A stretch of 64,000 nucleotides of DNA, taken from positions 175,017 through 239,016 of the forward strand of contig NZ_JAIRDQ010000014.1 in NCBI RefSeq assembly GCF_021458635.1, given 5' to 3'. A program made the position numbers and the translations under genes. Source of the DNA: Bradyrhizobium monzae (GTDB taxonomy: Bacteria; Pseudomonadota; Alphaproteobacteria; Rhizobiales; Xanthobacteraceae). The notes under the pieces were generated by a model. The model was given only the letters and a program-made list of their open reading frames with translations, was not told where the DNA came from and made no database searches. Positions 1 to 7,475 of the stretch are shown piece by piece (positions within the stretch are counted from its first letter, which is position 1; each line of letters starts with the position of its first letter).

Positions 1-1
1 T

Positions 2-355
2 CGGCTTGCCGAACGCGCCAACCGCGCGCTGGTCACGTTGCTGCAGCGGTTCGATGCCCGCGTCGAGAACAGCGGCAAGCTGCTCTCCGCACTGTCCTAT
101 CGCGGTGTGCTCGCCCGCGGCTTTGCGCTGGTGCGCGACGAAGCCGGGCATCCGCTGCATTCGGCCGACAGCGTCGGGCCGAACGCGCGGCTCGCGATCG
201 AATTCGCGGATGGACGCGTGAGCGCGACCGCGGATGCGGATCGGCCGGCGCCCGTGGCCAAGCGCGCGCCGGCGCAGCCGAAGGCGGCGGCGCAGGACGC
301 AAAGCCAGCGCCGAAGCGCGTGGGCAAGCCGGTGGATCAGGGCAGTTTGTTTTAG
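2..355 (+). CDS. xseA: Exodeoxyribonuclease VII large subunit, C-terminal part
   Basis: This is the last 117 residues of XseA, the large subunit of exonuclease VII, which with XseB degrades single-stranded DNA to oligonucleotides in the cytoplasm. The reading frame is open from the window edge, so the start lies upstream. The segment LSALSYRGVLARGFALV matches the conserved C-terminal end of the family, where the chain passes from the coiled coil into the final beta region. The last 35 residues or so are rich in Ala, Pro and Lys and end in GSLF, a common variable tail. It is not followed closely by another plus-strand gene, and a palindromic repeat begins about 35 bases after the stop. Confidence 0.9.
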   Translation, partial: RLAERANRALVTLLQRFDARVENSGKLLSALSYRGVLARGFALVRDEAGHPLHSADSVGPNARLAIEFADGRVSATADADRPAPVAKRAPAQPKAAAQDAKPAPKRVGKPVDQGSLF

Positions 356-390
356 AGGGGCGCGAAAGCGGCGGCGCACCGCTCTCACGC

Positions 391-507
391 CGTCATTGCG
401 AGGAGCTCGCGACAAAATTGCGAAGCAATTTTGCGCTGATGCGACGAAGCAATCCAGAGTCTTTCCGCGGAGAGACTCTGGATTGCTTCGCTTCGCTCGC
501 AATGACG
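391..507. repeat. Palindromic intergenic repeat, family A (copy 1, with extra hairpin)
   Basis: The ends are inverted copies of a sequence like CGTCATTGCGAGGAGC, and the centre is a 9-bp stem CCAGAGTCT/AGACTCTGG at 454-481. A second copy lies at 49279-49365. This copy carries an additional perfect 9-bp hairpin (CAAAATTGC-gaa-GCAATTTTG, 413-433) that the other lacks. Repeats of this type are frequent between genes in Bradyrhizobium. It has no coding capacity. Confidence 0.85.
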
Positions 508-528
508 GGCGTGGAGACAGCCTCGCCC

Positions 529-678
529 CTAGCGGCAGGACAATCCCGCGTCGATCGTGGTCCAGAAGCCGCAATGTTCCGGCGTGAGTTGCGGCGCGCC
601 GGCGCGGGCTTCGAACAGGAAGATCACCACGGTGAAGACGACCAGTGCGGATGAGAAGATGGCGAGGCGGTTGCGCAT
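529..678 (-). CDS. Small single-span membrane or secreted protein (49 aa)
   Basis: A short frame of 49 codons starts with ATG at 678 and ends with TAG at 529. The N-terminus is MRNRLAIFSSALVVFTVV, with two Arg followed by an uninterrupted hydrophobic stretch of about 18 residues, so it looks like a signal anchor or signal peptide. The remainder is about 25 residues with two Cys (EHCGFW and the final SCR), which could form a disulfide outside the membrane. I do not recognise the family. It lies between repeat A and an alpha/beta hydrolase gene, with 135 empty bases upstream. The coherent N-in, hydrophobic, polar pattern is the reason for calling it; similarity data would be needed to confirm it. 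Confidence 0.5.
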   Translation of the reverse strand: MRNRLAIFSSALVVFTVVIFLFEARAGAPQLTPEHCGFWTTIDAGLSCR

Positions 679-813
679 GAGAGATGCGTTTAGCCGACAT
701 CATGGTCGAACTAAGGCGCCGACGCCAGGTGAAACCGGCGTGAGGCGTGAACCGTAGTTCCTCGGGCGGCCCCACCTTCGCTCGACCGAGCTACGGCGCG
801 GCAGGCCCGCGAG

Positions 814-1644
814 CTATCGCGCCAGCCACTCCGCGACGTCCTTCTGCGACTCCGCGCGCGCCTCGGAATCGGTGCCGAGATGGCCATGCTCGGGAACGGC
901 GGCGTCGGTGCTGCCGGCGAGTGCGTGCAGCGGCGTGTTGGCGCGGTCGAAATCGTGATAGGCGCCGGGATAGACCACGATGCGCGCGAGCGCGCTGCGG
1001 CCGTGGGCGCCATCCACCATCTGGCGGCAGGCCGGCGGCGACGAGACGTCGTCATTGGCGCCGATCAGCACCAGGGTCGGCACCCGCGTGCTCCAGCCGA
1101 GGCCGGCGGAGATGCGGCAATCCGGATAGAACGCAATCGCCGCGCGGAAATCCGGTCCCGCATCACGCGCCACGCTCTGCGGACGCACCGCCCAGAGCAG
1201 CGCGCTGGCGCCGTTGGCCCAGCCCATCAGGCTGACACGGTCACGCGCCACCCAGTTCTGCTTCATCAGCCAGGCGCGCGACGCCGCGATGTCGGTGACG
1301 CGCTCGCGCCGCGCCTTGACGTGCATCTCCTTGACGCGGCATTGCGGCCCGAGCTCGCGCGAGCCGTAGCTGTCGGGCAGCAGCACCGCATTGCCCGCCT
1401 TGAGCAGGCGCTCGGCCCAGTCGCGATAACGCGGCTGGACGGAATCGGAATGGCTGCCGAGGCCGCCGCAGCCGTGCAGCGCGATCACGGTCGGAAACGG
1501 CCCCTCGCCCTCGGGCTTGAAGAGTTGCGCGTGCAGGACGCCGGACGACAGCGGAATCTCGACCTGCGCAGGTGCAGGTGCCGGCGCAGCATGCGCGGCC
1601 GCCATCAGAAGCATTGGGAACAGGGCGGTCAGTCGAAGGCGCAT
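814..1644 (-). CDS. Secreted alpha/beta hydrolase of the dienelactone hydrolase type, nucleophile replaced by Ala
   Basis: This 276-residue protein has a signal peptide (MRLRLTALFPMLLMAAAHAA) and a dienelactone-hydrolase-like fold. The oxyanion strand VIALHGCGG lies at about 53-61, an Asp at about 198 (LIGANDD) and a His at about 230 (PGAYHDF) fit the rest of a catalytic triad. The nucleophile elbow, expected as G-W-S-N-G or G-x-C-x-G, reads GWANGAS (141-147), so the catalytic Ser/Cys is Ala (codon GCC at 1216-1218). It may be a binding protein, a dead enzyme, or use an unusual residue. I chose the ATG at 1644 because it begins the signal peptide; an upstream ATG at 1713 would bury it. It stands alone. 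Confidence 0.75.
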   Translation of the reverse strand: MRLRLTALFPMLLMAAAHAAPAPAPAQVEIPLSSGVLHAQLFKPEGEGPFPTVIALHGCGGLGSHSDSVQPRYRDWAERLLKAGNAVLLPDSYGSRELGPQCRVKEMHVKARRERVTDIAASRAWLMKQNWVARDRVSLMGWANGASALLWAVRPQSVARDAGPDFRAAIAFYPDCRISAGLGWSTRVPTLVLIGANDDVSSPPACRQMVDGAHGRSALARIVVYPGAYHDFDRANTPLHALAGSTDAAVPEHGHLGTDSEARAESQKDVAEWLAR

Positions 1645-1824
1645 CGGACTCTGTCGCAGGAGGTGCCGCACGGCCTCAAGCACTATCATGCGCAAACGGC
1701 GGCAAAACATCACAAACCGGTGGGTTTAACGGGCGGACAAGCCACCCTATCTATGCTACATCCGGTCCAACACATCGTGCCCCCAAGGTCTTCCAAGGAG
1801 GGCCATCCACGGAGACTTTCGACC

Positions 1825-2052
1825 GTGCTGAACAAGTTCGGCCCCTCGGGCCATGGCGAAGCCCAGGTGCAATATCTCGACGGCGATTTCCGCGTGATCT
1901 CGCCGGGGACATTCGTGCGTTGCGCCATCACCGACACGCGGATCCCGCTCGACGAACTGAAATACTGGAGCGTGGATTTGCAGGAAGCCTACGCCACGCC
2001 CGCCGCCGTGCTGCAGCGGCATTTTCCGAACGCGCCAAAGCCGCAGCCGTGA
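1825..2052 (+). CDS. DUF2093 family protein
   Basis: This small protein of 75 residues has the conserved DUF2093 core: VQYLDGDFRVISPGTFVRC followed by IPLDELKYWSVD and QEAYA. The family is small, alphaproteobacterial and of unknown function; the Cys in FVRC is conserved as far as I recall. I chose the GTG at 1825 because a GGAG sequence lies at 1811-1814, ten bases upstream, and the family normally begins just before the KFG segment. An in-frame ATG at 1753 would add 24 residues without family likeness. It converges with the next gene, whose stop is 17 bases away. Confidence 0.75.
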   Translation: MLNKFGPSGHGEAQVQYLDGDFRVISPGTFVRCAITDTRIPLDELKYWSVDLQEAYATPAAVLQRHFPNAPKPQP

Positions 2053-2068
2053 GCCCCCGCCCGCGCGG

Positions 2069-2374
2069 CTATTGCTGCTCGGGACCATCCGCGCCCACGC
2101 AAGTCTTGATCGCACTCTTGCGCGCTTCGCCGACCACCTTCTGATCAATCGCCTGCTTCAGGCAATCGAGCCGCGCCTGCGCCATGCAGAGCTGCATCTG
2201 GTCGCGCTTGTCCTGCCCCTTCAGATTTTGCGTCGCGCCGAGGCAGGTGACGCGCTTGGTCGCGGGAACCGGTACCGTGGCGGTCGGCGCCGCGGGAGCC
2301 GGCGTCGTTTGCGCGAACGCCGGCGTAACAATCAGACAAAGACTGGCGGCAACGGCCGCAAGAGGCAATTTCAT
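2069..2374 (-). CDS. Small secreted protein with PsiF-like Cys pattern (101 aa)
   Basis: The product has a clear signal peptide (MKLPLAAVAASLCLIVTPAFA), a short Ala/Pro/Thr linker, and a C-terminal domain of about 60 residues with four Cys. The pattern C-x(10)-LKGQDKRDQMQLCM-x(7)-C resembles the PsiF repeat, a small periplasmic domain linked to phosphate starvation in enterobacteria, but the match is by eye and partial. Function is unknown. It converges with the DUF2093 gene; a half copy of repeat family B lies upstream at 2445-2474. Confidence 0.65.
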   Translation of the reverse strand: MKLPLAAVAASLCLIVTPAFAQTTPAPAAPTATVPVPATKRVTCLGATQNLKGQDKRDQMQLCMAQARLDCLKQAIDQKVVGEARKSAIKTCVGADGPEQQ

Positions 2375-2444
2375 CGCATTCTCCAGGATCGCACGAGATC
2401 GATAGGGGTTTTGCTATGAATGCCGGCTGAATGACGAGGTGCCG

Positions 2445-2474
2445 CAGGGTGGGCAAAGCGCAAGCGTGTCCACC
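2445..2474. repeat. Half copy of palindromic repeat family B
   Basis: The sequence GGGTGGGCAAAGCGCAAGCG and the bases after it match one arm of the repeats at 4018-4110 and 10493-10586, but the returning arm is missing. It looks like a decayed or half-deleted element. Confidence 0.6.
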
Positions 2475-2534
2475 GATTCCGTTCTGCCAAGGACACGTAC
2501 CCGCGGCAAAGTTTGCCGACGGCAGATTCCGGAT

Positions 2535-2774
2535 CTATTCGGCGCTTGGGCTGCCCCGAGGATCGATGTCCCGGTGCGACGCCACATAGTCAATCTCGCC
2601 GCGCGTGGTACCGATATCGAGCAATTCATGGTCACTGAGGCCGGACAAGATCGCATGCACCCTTTGGCGCTCGAGTCGGTCCAGAACCAAGTCCCTAACT
2701 CTCCTAAGAAATCCAACAGGTTTGATCGGGCCGAAGGTCCGGGGCAATCCGATTGTGTCGTAGGTCGTGCTCAT
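2535..2774 (-). CDS. DUF1127 domain protein (79 aa)
   Basis: The C-terminal half (RVHAILSGLSDHELLDIG followed by TTRGEIDYV) is the DUF1127 signature, a short helical domain in many small rhizobial proteins. Some DUF1127 proteins bind RNA or affect phosphate and carbon metabolism and motility in Agrobacterium, but the role of this one is unknown. The N-terminal 35 residues are variable and basic (FLRRVRDLVLDRLERQR). I used the ATG at 2774; the alternative start at 2834 would add 20 residues unlike the family. It is divergent from the CadC-type gene at 2934. Confidence 0.75.
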   Translation of the reverse strand: MSTTYDTIGLPRTFGPIKPVGFLRRVRDLVLDRLERQRVHAILSGLSDHELLDIGTTRGEIDYVASHRDIDPRGSPSAE

Positions 2775-2933
2775 CGCGGTAGCTCCGCTGACTGATCCAC
2801 CGCCACAACGTTGCCACGTCAGGATCGGGCGCACTTGATATTCGGCTTACATTTTCCTGACCGAAGGCTTATTCTTTCCGGCAATCGATGCCAGGCCCTC
2901 AACGGACGAAGGGCAAGCTTGGGGAATGGTGCC

Positions 2934-3995
2934 ATGCGCTATTTCTTCGAGGACTGTGTACTGGACACCGACCTGCGCGAGTTGCGCCGCGGGTGCAATG
3001 TCGTGGCGACAACGCCACAGGTTTTCGATCTGCTCACATATCTGATCCGCAACAGGGATCACGTCGTCAGCAAAGACGATCTCGTCGACGCAATCTGGAG
3101 CGGTCGCATTGTATCGGACGCAGCCCTGACGACCCGATTGAACGCCGTCCGACGTGCGATCGGCGATTCCGGCGAGCAACAGCGGCTTATCAAGACGTTT
3201 CCGCGAAAGGGCTTTCGCTTCGTAGGCGCCGTACAAGATGAGGATCGGCAACCCGAAGCCGCGACGGACGGAACGGTTTCCGTCCGGGATCTCTCTGAGA
3301 AAGCGATTGGCCGACAGCAATCCGATGGCCGGCGTCACCCCAGAGATCGCTGGCAGCTAACCGGCAGGGCGCTGACGGCGGCTGTCGTGATCGGCACACT
3401 GGCCTTTGGGCTTACCGGTTACCGGAATGTCGGGAAGACAGTCCCCACTGACGTCATTCGGGCAGCGCAGAATATCCAACCAGAACCGACAGTCCGGTCC
3501 GAGGGCCCGCTTCGTCTCTCCATCGTGGTGTTGCCGTTCGCCAACCTCAACAACGATCCGGAGCAGGATCATCTTGCTGACGCCATCACGGCGGATTTGG
3601 CAGCGCACCTCGCACGGACGCCCGCCACTTTCGTCGTTGGCCGTGAGACCGCGTCTGCCTACAAGAACAGAGCGGTCGCACTTGAGGAGCTCGGAACGCG
3701 TCTCGGCGTCCGCTGGGCCGTACAGGGCGCAGTGAAACGCACCGGAGATCGGGTGCGGGTGAACGTATCGCTCACCGATCTTCAGAATGCCCACGACATC
3801 TGGTCAGATTGGTTCGACGGCGACGATACAAATCTGGCTGGCTTGCAGGCCAATATCGCTGCGCGGCTTCTCTGCGTTGCGCATCTGCATCTCCGTCACT
3901 ATGAAGAAGCCATCGAACAGTGCAGCCGCTCATTAAATATCACCGGCGTCAAAGCTTACATCAGTCTGATCCGGACTCGCGGATCGAAGGCATGA
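2934..3995 (+). CDS. Truncated CadC-type winged-helix transcriptional regulator
   Basis: The first 95 residues are an OmpR/PhoB-type winged helix (VFDLLTYLIRNRDHVVSKDD, then AIWSGRIVSDAALTTRLNAV and FPRKGFRFVG). A probable membrane span follows (ALTAAVVIGTLAFGL), then a TolB-like segment (LSIVVLPFANLNNDPEQDHL, IWSDWFDG). Relatives of this class normally continue with about 200 residues of TPR repeats. Here the helix LQANIAARL runs directly into one late TPR-like piece (HLHLRHYEEAIEQCSRSLNI) and then a short unrelated end. At 353 residues the protein seems to have lost the middle of its sensor domain and its end. DNA binding may survive. The start is the ATG opening the winged helix. Confidence 0.7.
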   Translation: MRYFFEDCVLDTDLRELRRGCNVVATTPQVFDLLTYLIRNRDHVVSKDDLVDAIWSGRIVSDAALTTRLNAVRRAIGDSGEQQRLIKTFPRKGFRFVGAVQDEDRQPEAATDGTVSVRDLSEKAIGRQQSDGRRHPRDRWQLTGRALTAAVVIGTLAFGLTGYRNVGKTVPTDVIRAAQNIQPEPTVRSEGPLRLSIVVLPFANLNNDPEQDHLADAITADLAAHLARTPATFVVGRETASAYKNRAVALEELGTRLGVRWAVQGAVKRTGDRVRVNVSLTDLQNAHDIWSDWFDGDDTNLAGLQANIAARLLCVAHLHLRHYEEAIEQCSRSLNITGVKAYISLIRTRGSKA

Positions 3996-4017
3996 ACGGA
4001 AACGATGCCGTAGGGCC

Positions 4018-4110
4018 GTAGGCTGGGCAAAGCGCAGCGTGCCCACCACCTGTCTCCGAACGCGAACAGATCGTGGGCACGGCGCTATGCGCCTTTGCCC
4101 ACCCTGCGAG
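4018..4110. repeat. Palindromic intergenic repeat, family B (copy 1)
   Basis: The arms GGCTGGGCAAAGCGCAGCGT and its inverse near GCGCCTTTGCCCACCCTGCG surround a loop containing GATCGTGGGCACGGCGCT. The same structure is at 10493-10586, and half of it at 2445-2474. The repeat lies between the truncated regulator gene and lpxK and has no coding capacity. Confidence 0.85.
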
Positions 4111-4129
4111 ACCGGCGGCTGCTACGAGA

Positions 4130-5146
4130 TCATCGCGTGCTGAAGCGCCGCTCGCGGGCCTTGTAGAGATGATCGCTGATCAATTGCCGCAGCTTGGCGG
4201 GATCGCCGAACTCGAGCTGGACGGCGAAGGGCGCGATGCCGTCGGGCACGCCCTCGATGCCGCGCAAGCGCGCGAGATCTTTTTCCGTCGTCACCAGGAT
4301 GAGCTGCTCGCGCCGGGCGTCGGCTGCGAGCGCCAAGAGCTCATCCCGCGAAAACATGTGGTGATCGGCGAAGGGACGCGTGCGTGCGACCTCGATACCG
4401 CAGGCTGCCAAGCTGCGGAAGAAGCGCTCGGGATCGCCGATGCCGGCAAAGGCGAACACCCGCTTGCCGAACAGCTGCGCGACCGCGGCCGCGTCCGGCT
4501 TCAGGCGCGCGCGCAGAACCGGCTTGCCGCGCGCGGAAATCTTCGATGCGACATGATCCGCGGCATGGCCGTCGCCGATCAGCACCAGCGCGTCGGTGCG
4601 CGAGAGCTGCGCCTTCAGCGGCGCGCGCAGCGGACCTGCGGGAAACACCTTGCCGTTGCCGAGGCCGCGCTCGCTGTCGATCACGATCAGCGAGGCGTCC
4701 TTCAACAGACGCGGGTTCTGAAAACCGTCGTCCATCAGGATCACGGTGGCGCCTTGCGATTTCGCCAGCGCGACACCGTCGAGGCGGTCGCGTGCGACGG
4801 CGACGGGGACGTCGCGCACCATCATCAGCGGCTCGTCGCCGATGTCGGCGGCGGTGTGACGTTCGCGATCGACCATCACCGGACCGTGCAAGCGTCCGCC
4901 GTAGCCGCGGCTGAGCACCACCGGGGTCTCGCCGAGCTCGCGCAGCAGCTTCGTCAGCGCCAATACGGTCGGCGTCTTGCCGGCACCGCCGACATGGTAA
5001 TTGCCGACGCAGAGCACGGGGATGCCGGCGTCAAATCCCCGGCGCGCCATGCGGCGTGCGGTGATGGCGCCGTAGAGCGCGCCCAATGGGCTGAGCAGAT
5101 GCGACTTCGGGGAACGCGGCCGGTACCAAAAGGCCGGCTCACGCAT
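4130..5146 (-). CDS. lpxK: Tetraacyldisaccharide 4'-kinase
   Basis: LpxK phosphorylates the 4' position of the lipid A disaccharide at the inner face of the cytoplasmic membrane, the step before Kdo addition. The protein is 338 residues, the usual length. The N-terminal segment PLGALYGAITARRM is typical, followed by the P-loop VGGAGKTPT at about 52-60 and the region VVLSRGYGGRLHGP; DDGFQNPRL is the conserved acidic motif and VTTEKDLARL lies near the end. The start ATG at 5146 overlaps the end of waaA by 8 bases, so translation is probably coupled. It is the last gene of a minus-strand LPS operon beginning near 9678. Confidence 0.95.
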   Translation of the reverse strand: MREPAFWYRPRSPKSHLLSPLGALYGAITARRMARRGFDAGIPVLCVGNYHVGGAGKTPTVLALTKLLRELGETPVVLSRGYGGRLHGPVMVDRERHTAADIGDEPLMMVRDVPVAVARDRLDGVALAKSQGATVILMDDGFQNPRLLKDASLIVIDSERGLGNGKVFPAGPLRAPLKAQLSRTDALVLIGDGHAADHVASKISARGKPVLRARLKPDAAAVAQLFGKRVFAFAGIGDPERFFRSLAACGIEVARTRPFADHHMFSRDELLALAADARREQLILVTTEKDLARLRGIEGVPDGIAPFAVQLEFGDPAKLRQLISDHLYKARERRFSTR

Positions 5147-6467
5147 TGGCGGCTCCCATCTCGATCCGCAGCTGCATCAGATACGGCTCGAGCGCCGTCA
5201 TGGTGCGGTCGAGCGCGCCGCCGAGCTCCTCGACCACGCCTGAGCCTGCGCGCTGCATCTTGTCGCGCGCGGTCGGCTCGGCCAGCAGCAGGCCGAGCTG
5301 CTTGACCAGCGCCTCCTGCGTGTCGGCCTGGCGCGCACCGCCGCTGCCGTCCAGCGCCTCGTAGACATCGGCGAAGTTGAAGACGTGCGGACCATGGACG
5401 ATGGCCGCACCGAGCTTGATCGGCTCGATCGGATTCTGGCCGCCATGGCGGATCAGCGATCCGCCCATGAACACGATCGGCGAGAGCCGGTAGAACAGGC
5501 CGAGCTCGCCCATGGTGTCGGCGACGTAAATGTCGGTCGCAGCGGTCGGCAGTTCCTCGCGCGAGCGCAAGGCCGGCTTCAGGCCGGACGCGGTGATCAG
5601 TCCCGCGATCGAGGAGCCGCGATCCGGGTGCCGCGGCACGATCACGGTCAGGAGCTGGGGGAAGAAGCCGACGAGGTTGCGATGCGCCGCGACCAGCATC
5701 TCGTCCTCGCCCGGATGCGTCGAGGCGGCGACGATGATCGGCCGCCCGCGCGTCATCATCATCAGCCGTTCGAGTTTTGCCGGATCGGCCGGCGGCGCCG
5801 GCACGTCGAGCTTGAGATTGCCGGTGGTCACGACGTCGCGGCTGCCGAGCGTGGAGAAACGCTCTGCATCGGTCTTCGACTGCGCGAGACAAATATCGAA
5901 GCGCGACAGCAGCGCCGAGATGGTGCCGTGCATCCGTCGCCAGCGCGGGAACGAGCGCGGCGACATCCGCCCGTTGATCAGCACCATCGGTACCCGGCGC
6001 GCCGCGCCCGCCAGAATCAGGTTCGGCCACAAGTCGGATTCGATGAACAGCGCCAGCGACGGCTTCCAGTGATCGAGGAAGCGCGCGACGTAGCGCGGGG
6101 AATCATACGGCACGTATTGATGGATGACGTCGGGCGGAAAACGCTTTGCCACCACGGCGGCGGAGGTGACCGTGCCCGAGGTGAGGAGGATGCGCAGATT
6201 GAGATCGCGCAGCCGTTCGATCAGCGCGGCCGCCGCCAGCACCTCGCCGACGCTGGCGCCGTGGATCCAGACCAGCGGGCCATGCGGCCGGACGTCCTGG
6301 CTGAGCCCCCGCCGCTCGCCGACGCGCGCGGGATCTTCCTTGCCCTGCTTCAGCCGCCGCTTGATCAGCGCAGGCGCGAGCGGCACCAGGCCCTTGGCCA
6401 GGCGCCGATACATCCGCAGCGTCATTGGCAGGGACTTGGGCAGCGCATGGGGCAGCGAATTAGCCAT
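5139..6467 (-). CDS. waaA: 3-deoxy-D-manno-octulosonic acid (Kdo) transferase
   Basis: WaaA transfers Kdo from CMP-Kdo to lipid IVA at the cytoplasmic membrane, starting the LPS core. The 442-residue sequence shows RVGERRGLSQ, the WIHGASVGEV segment with the proposed catalytic Glu, LINGRMSPRSF, and a C-terminal GT-B domain with ASTHPGEDEM, VFMGGSLIRHGGQNPIEP and GPHVFNFADVYE. I chose the ATG at 6467, which overlaps the end of the DUF374 gene by 8 bases; an earlier ATG at 6497 is possible. It is followed by lpxK with an 8-base overlap. Confidence 0.95.
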   Translation of the reverse strand: MANSLPHALPKSLPMTLRMYRRLAKGLVPLAPALIKRRLKQGKEDPARVGERRGLSQDVRPHGPLVWIHGASVGEVLAAAALIERLRDLNLRILLTSGTVTSAAVVAKRFPPDVIHQYVPYDSPRYVARFLDHWKPSLALFIESDLWPNLILAGAARRVPMVLINGRMSPRSFPRWRRMHGTISALLSRFDICLAQSKTDAERFSTLGSRDVVTTGNLKLDVPAPPADPAKLERLMMMTRGRPIIVAASTHPGEDEMLVAAHRNLVGFFPQLLTVIVPRHPDRGSSIAGLITASGLKPALRSREELPTAATDIYVADTMGELGLFYRLSPIVFMGGSLIRHGGQNPIEPIKLGAAIVHGPHVFNFADVYEALDGSGGARQADTQEALVKQLGLLLAEPTARDKMQRAGSGVVEELGGALDRTMTALEPYLMQLRIEMGAANA

Positions 6468-7173
6468 CTGCAGGTCCCGGGCGGCCGAGCTGCGCATAGG
6501 CGCGGCGGGTGGCTTCGTTCAGCGTGTCTTCCAGCTCCTGCCGCAACGCTTCCATGGTGGCGGCATCGGCATCCGGTGGCACGTGGATTTCCTTGATGCC
6601 GATCAGGGCGCCCCGCCCGAACGGCAGGTTGATGGTGGTACGATCCCAGTTCTTGAGCCGGATGAAGCGGCTGGTCGCCATTGCGAAAGGCATGATCGGC
6701 CGCCCCGATTCCCGTGCCAGCATGATGATGCCGAGGCCGGCCACGCGCGAGCGCTTGGGGACATCGGCGGTCAGCGCGACATTACAACCGTCCTGCAGCG
6801 TGTACACCATTTCCCTGAAAGCGCCGACGCCACCTTTGCGGTGGAAAGCGCCGCCGTGGTCTCCGGAACCCCGGATGAGGCCGATGCCCAGCCGCTCGAC
6901 GGCGATCGCATTGAACTCGCCGTCGCGATGCCGCGAGATCAGGACCTTGGCCCGGTAGGACTCCTTGGTCTTGATGAACGGGGTGAGGAAATGCTGGCCG
7001 TGCCAGAACGCGAAGATCGCCGGGATCTGCGGCTCAACGATGTCATAGACATCGGGCGGATCGAACGTGAACTTGTTGGTCCGCCAGACCAGACGCAGAT
7101 ATTCGGCCGCCAGGACCCCGACGGCACGCTGAAACCAGCTGCTTCGCAGCGTATTGCGAAGCAGTTTTTTCAA
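6460..7173 (-). CDS. DUF374 lysophospholipid acyltransferase family protein
   Basis: This 237-residue protein belongs to the DUF374 family, which is related to glycerolipid and lipid A acyltransferases. It shows FAFWHGQHFL near residue 55 (an HX4D-like site without the Asp), ISRHRDGEF, IRGSGDHGGA, and TADVPKRSRVAGLG where other members have a D-G-P-x-G-P segment. The N-terminus is basic with a hydrophobic stretch, fitting a membrane-associated enzyme. Its position between DUF4170 and waaA, with overlaps of 4 and 8 bases, suggests work on lipid A or another envelope lipid. The substrate is not known from the sequence. Confidence 0.85.
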   Translation of the reverse strand: MKKLLRNTLRSSWFQRAVGVLAAEYLRLVWRTNKFTFDPPDVYDIVEPQIPAIFAFWHGQHFLTPFIKTKESYRAKVLISRHRDGEFNAIAVERLGIGLIRGSGDHGGAFHRKGGVGAFREMVYTLQDGCNVALTADVPKRSRVAGLGIIMLARESGRPIMPFAMATSRFIRLKNWDRTTINLPFGRGALIGIKEIHVPPDADAATMEALRQELEDTLNEATRRAYAQLGRPGPADG

Positions 7174-7415
7174 CGTGCCTTCGTTTCTTGATTCGGGTCG
7201 AGCAGCCGATGGAGATGGACGATGAAATAGCGCATCTGGGCGTTGTCGACCGTGCTCTGCGCCTTGGCGCGCCAGGCGACGTGCGCCGCCGCATAGTTCG
7301 GATAGAGGCCGACGATTTCGACGTCGTCGAGATTCTTGAAGGTGTTGTGCTCGAGATCGAGCAGCTCACCGCCAATGACGAGATGAAGCAGTTGTTGCGG
7401 GGCACTATCAGACAT
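7170..7415 (-). CDS. DUF4170 family protein (81 aa)
   Basis: A small soluble protein recognised by VIGGELLDLEHNTFKNLDDV, then IVGLYPNYAAAHVAWRAKAQ and MRYFIVHLHRLLDP. It fits the DUF4170 family, which is alphaproteobacterial and has no assigned function. The ATG at 7415 gives the usual length; an upstream in-frame start at 7460 would add 15 residues. Its stop overlaps the start of the DUF374 gene by 4 bases, so the two are probably coupled. The constant neighbourhood with LPS genes suggests a helper role in envelope lipid synthesis, which is inference only. Confidence 0.8.
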   Translation of the reverse strand: MSDSAPQQLLHLVIGGELLDLEHNTFKNLDDVEIVGLYPNYAAAHVAWRAKAQSTVDNAQMRYFIVHLHRLLDPNQETKAR

Positions 7416-7475
7416 GGCTTCTGTTCCTAAGAGGCTGCCCGGCAAAGCAGTGTTCGACAAGCACGACGACAGCGC

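Noticed and set aside
391..507. The repeats as insertion sequences or CRISPR units
   Set aside because: They lack coding capacity, target duplications and regular spacers. They are short, isolated inverted repeats.
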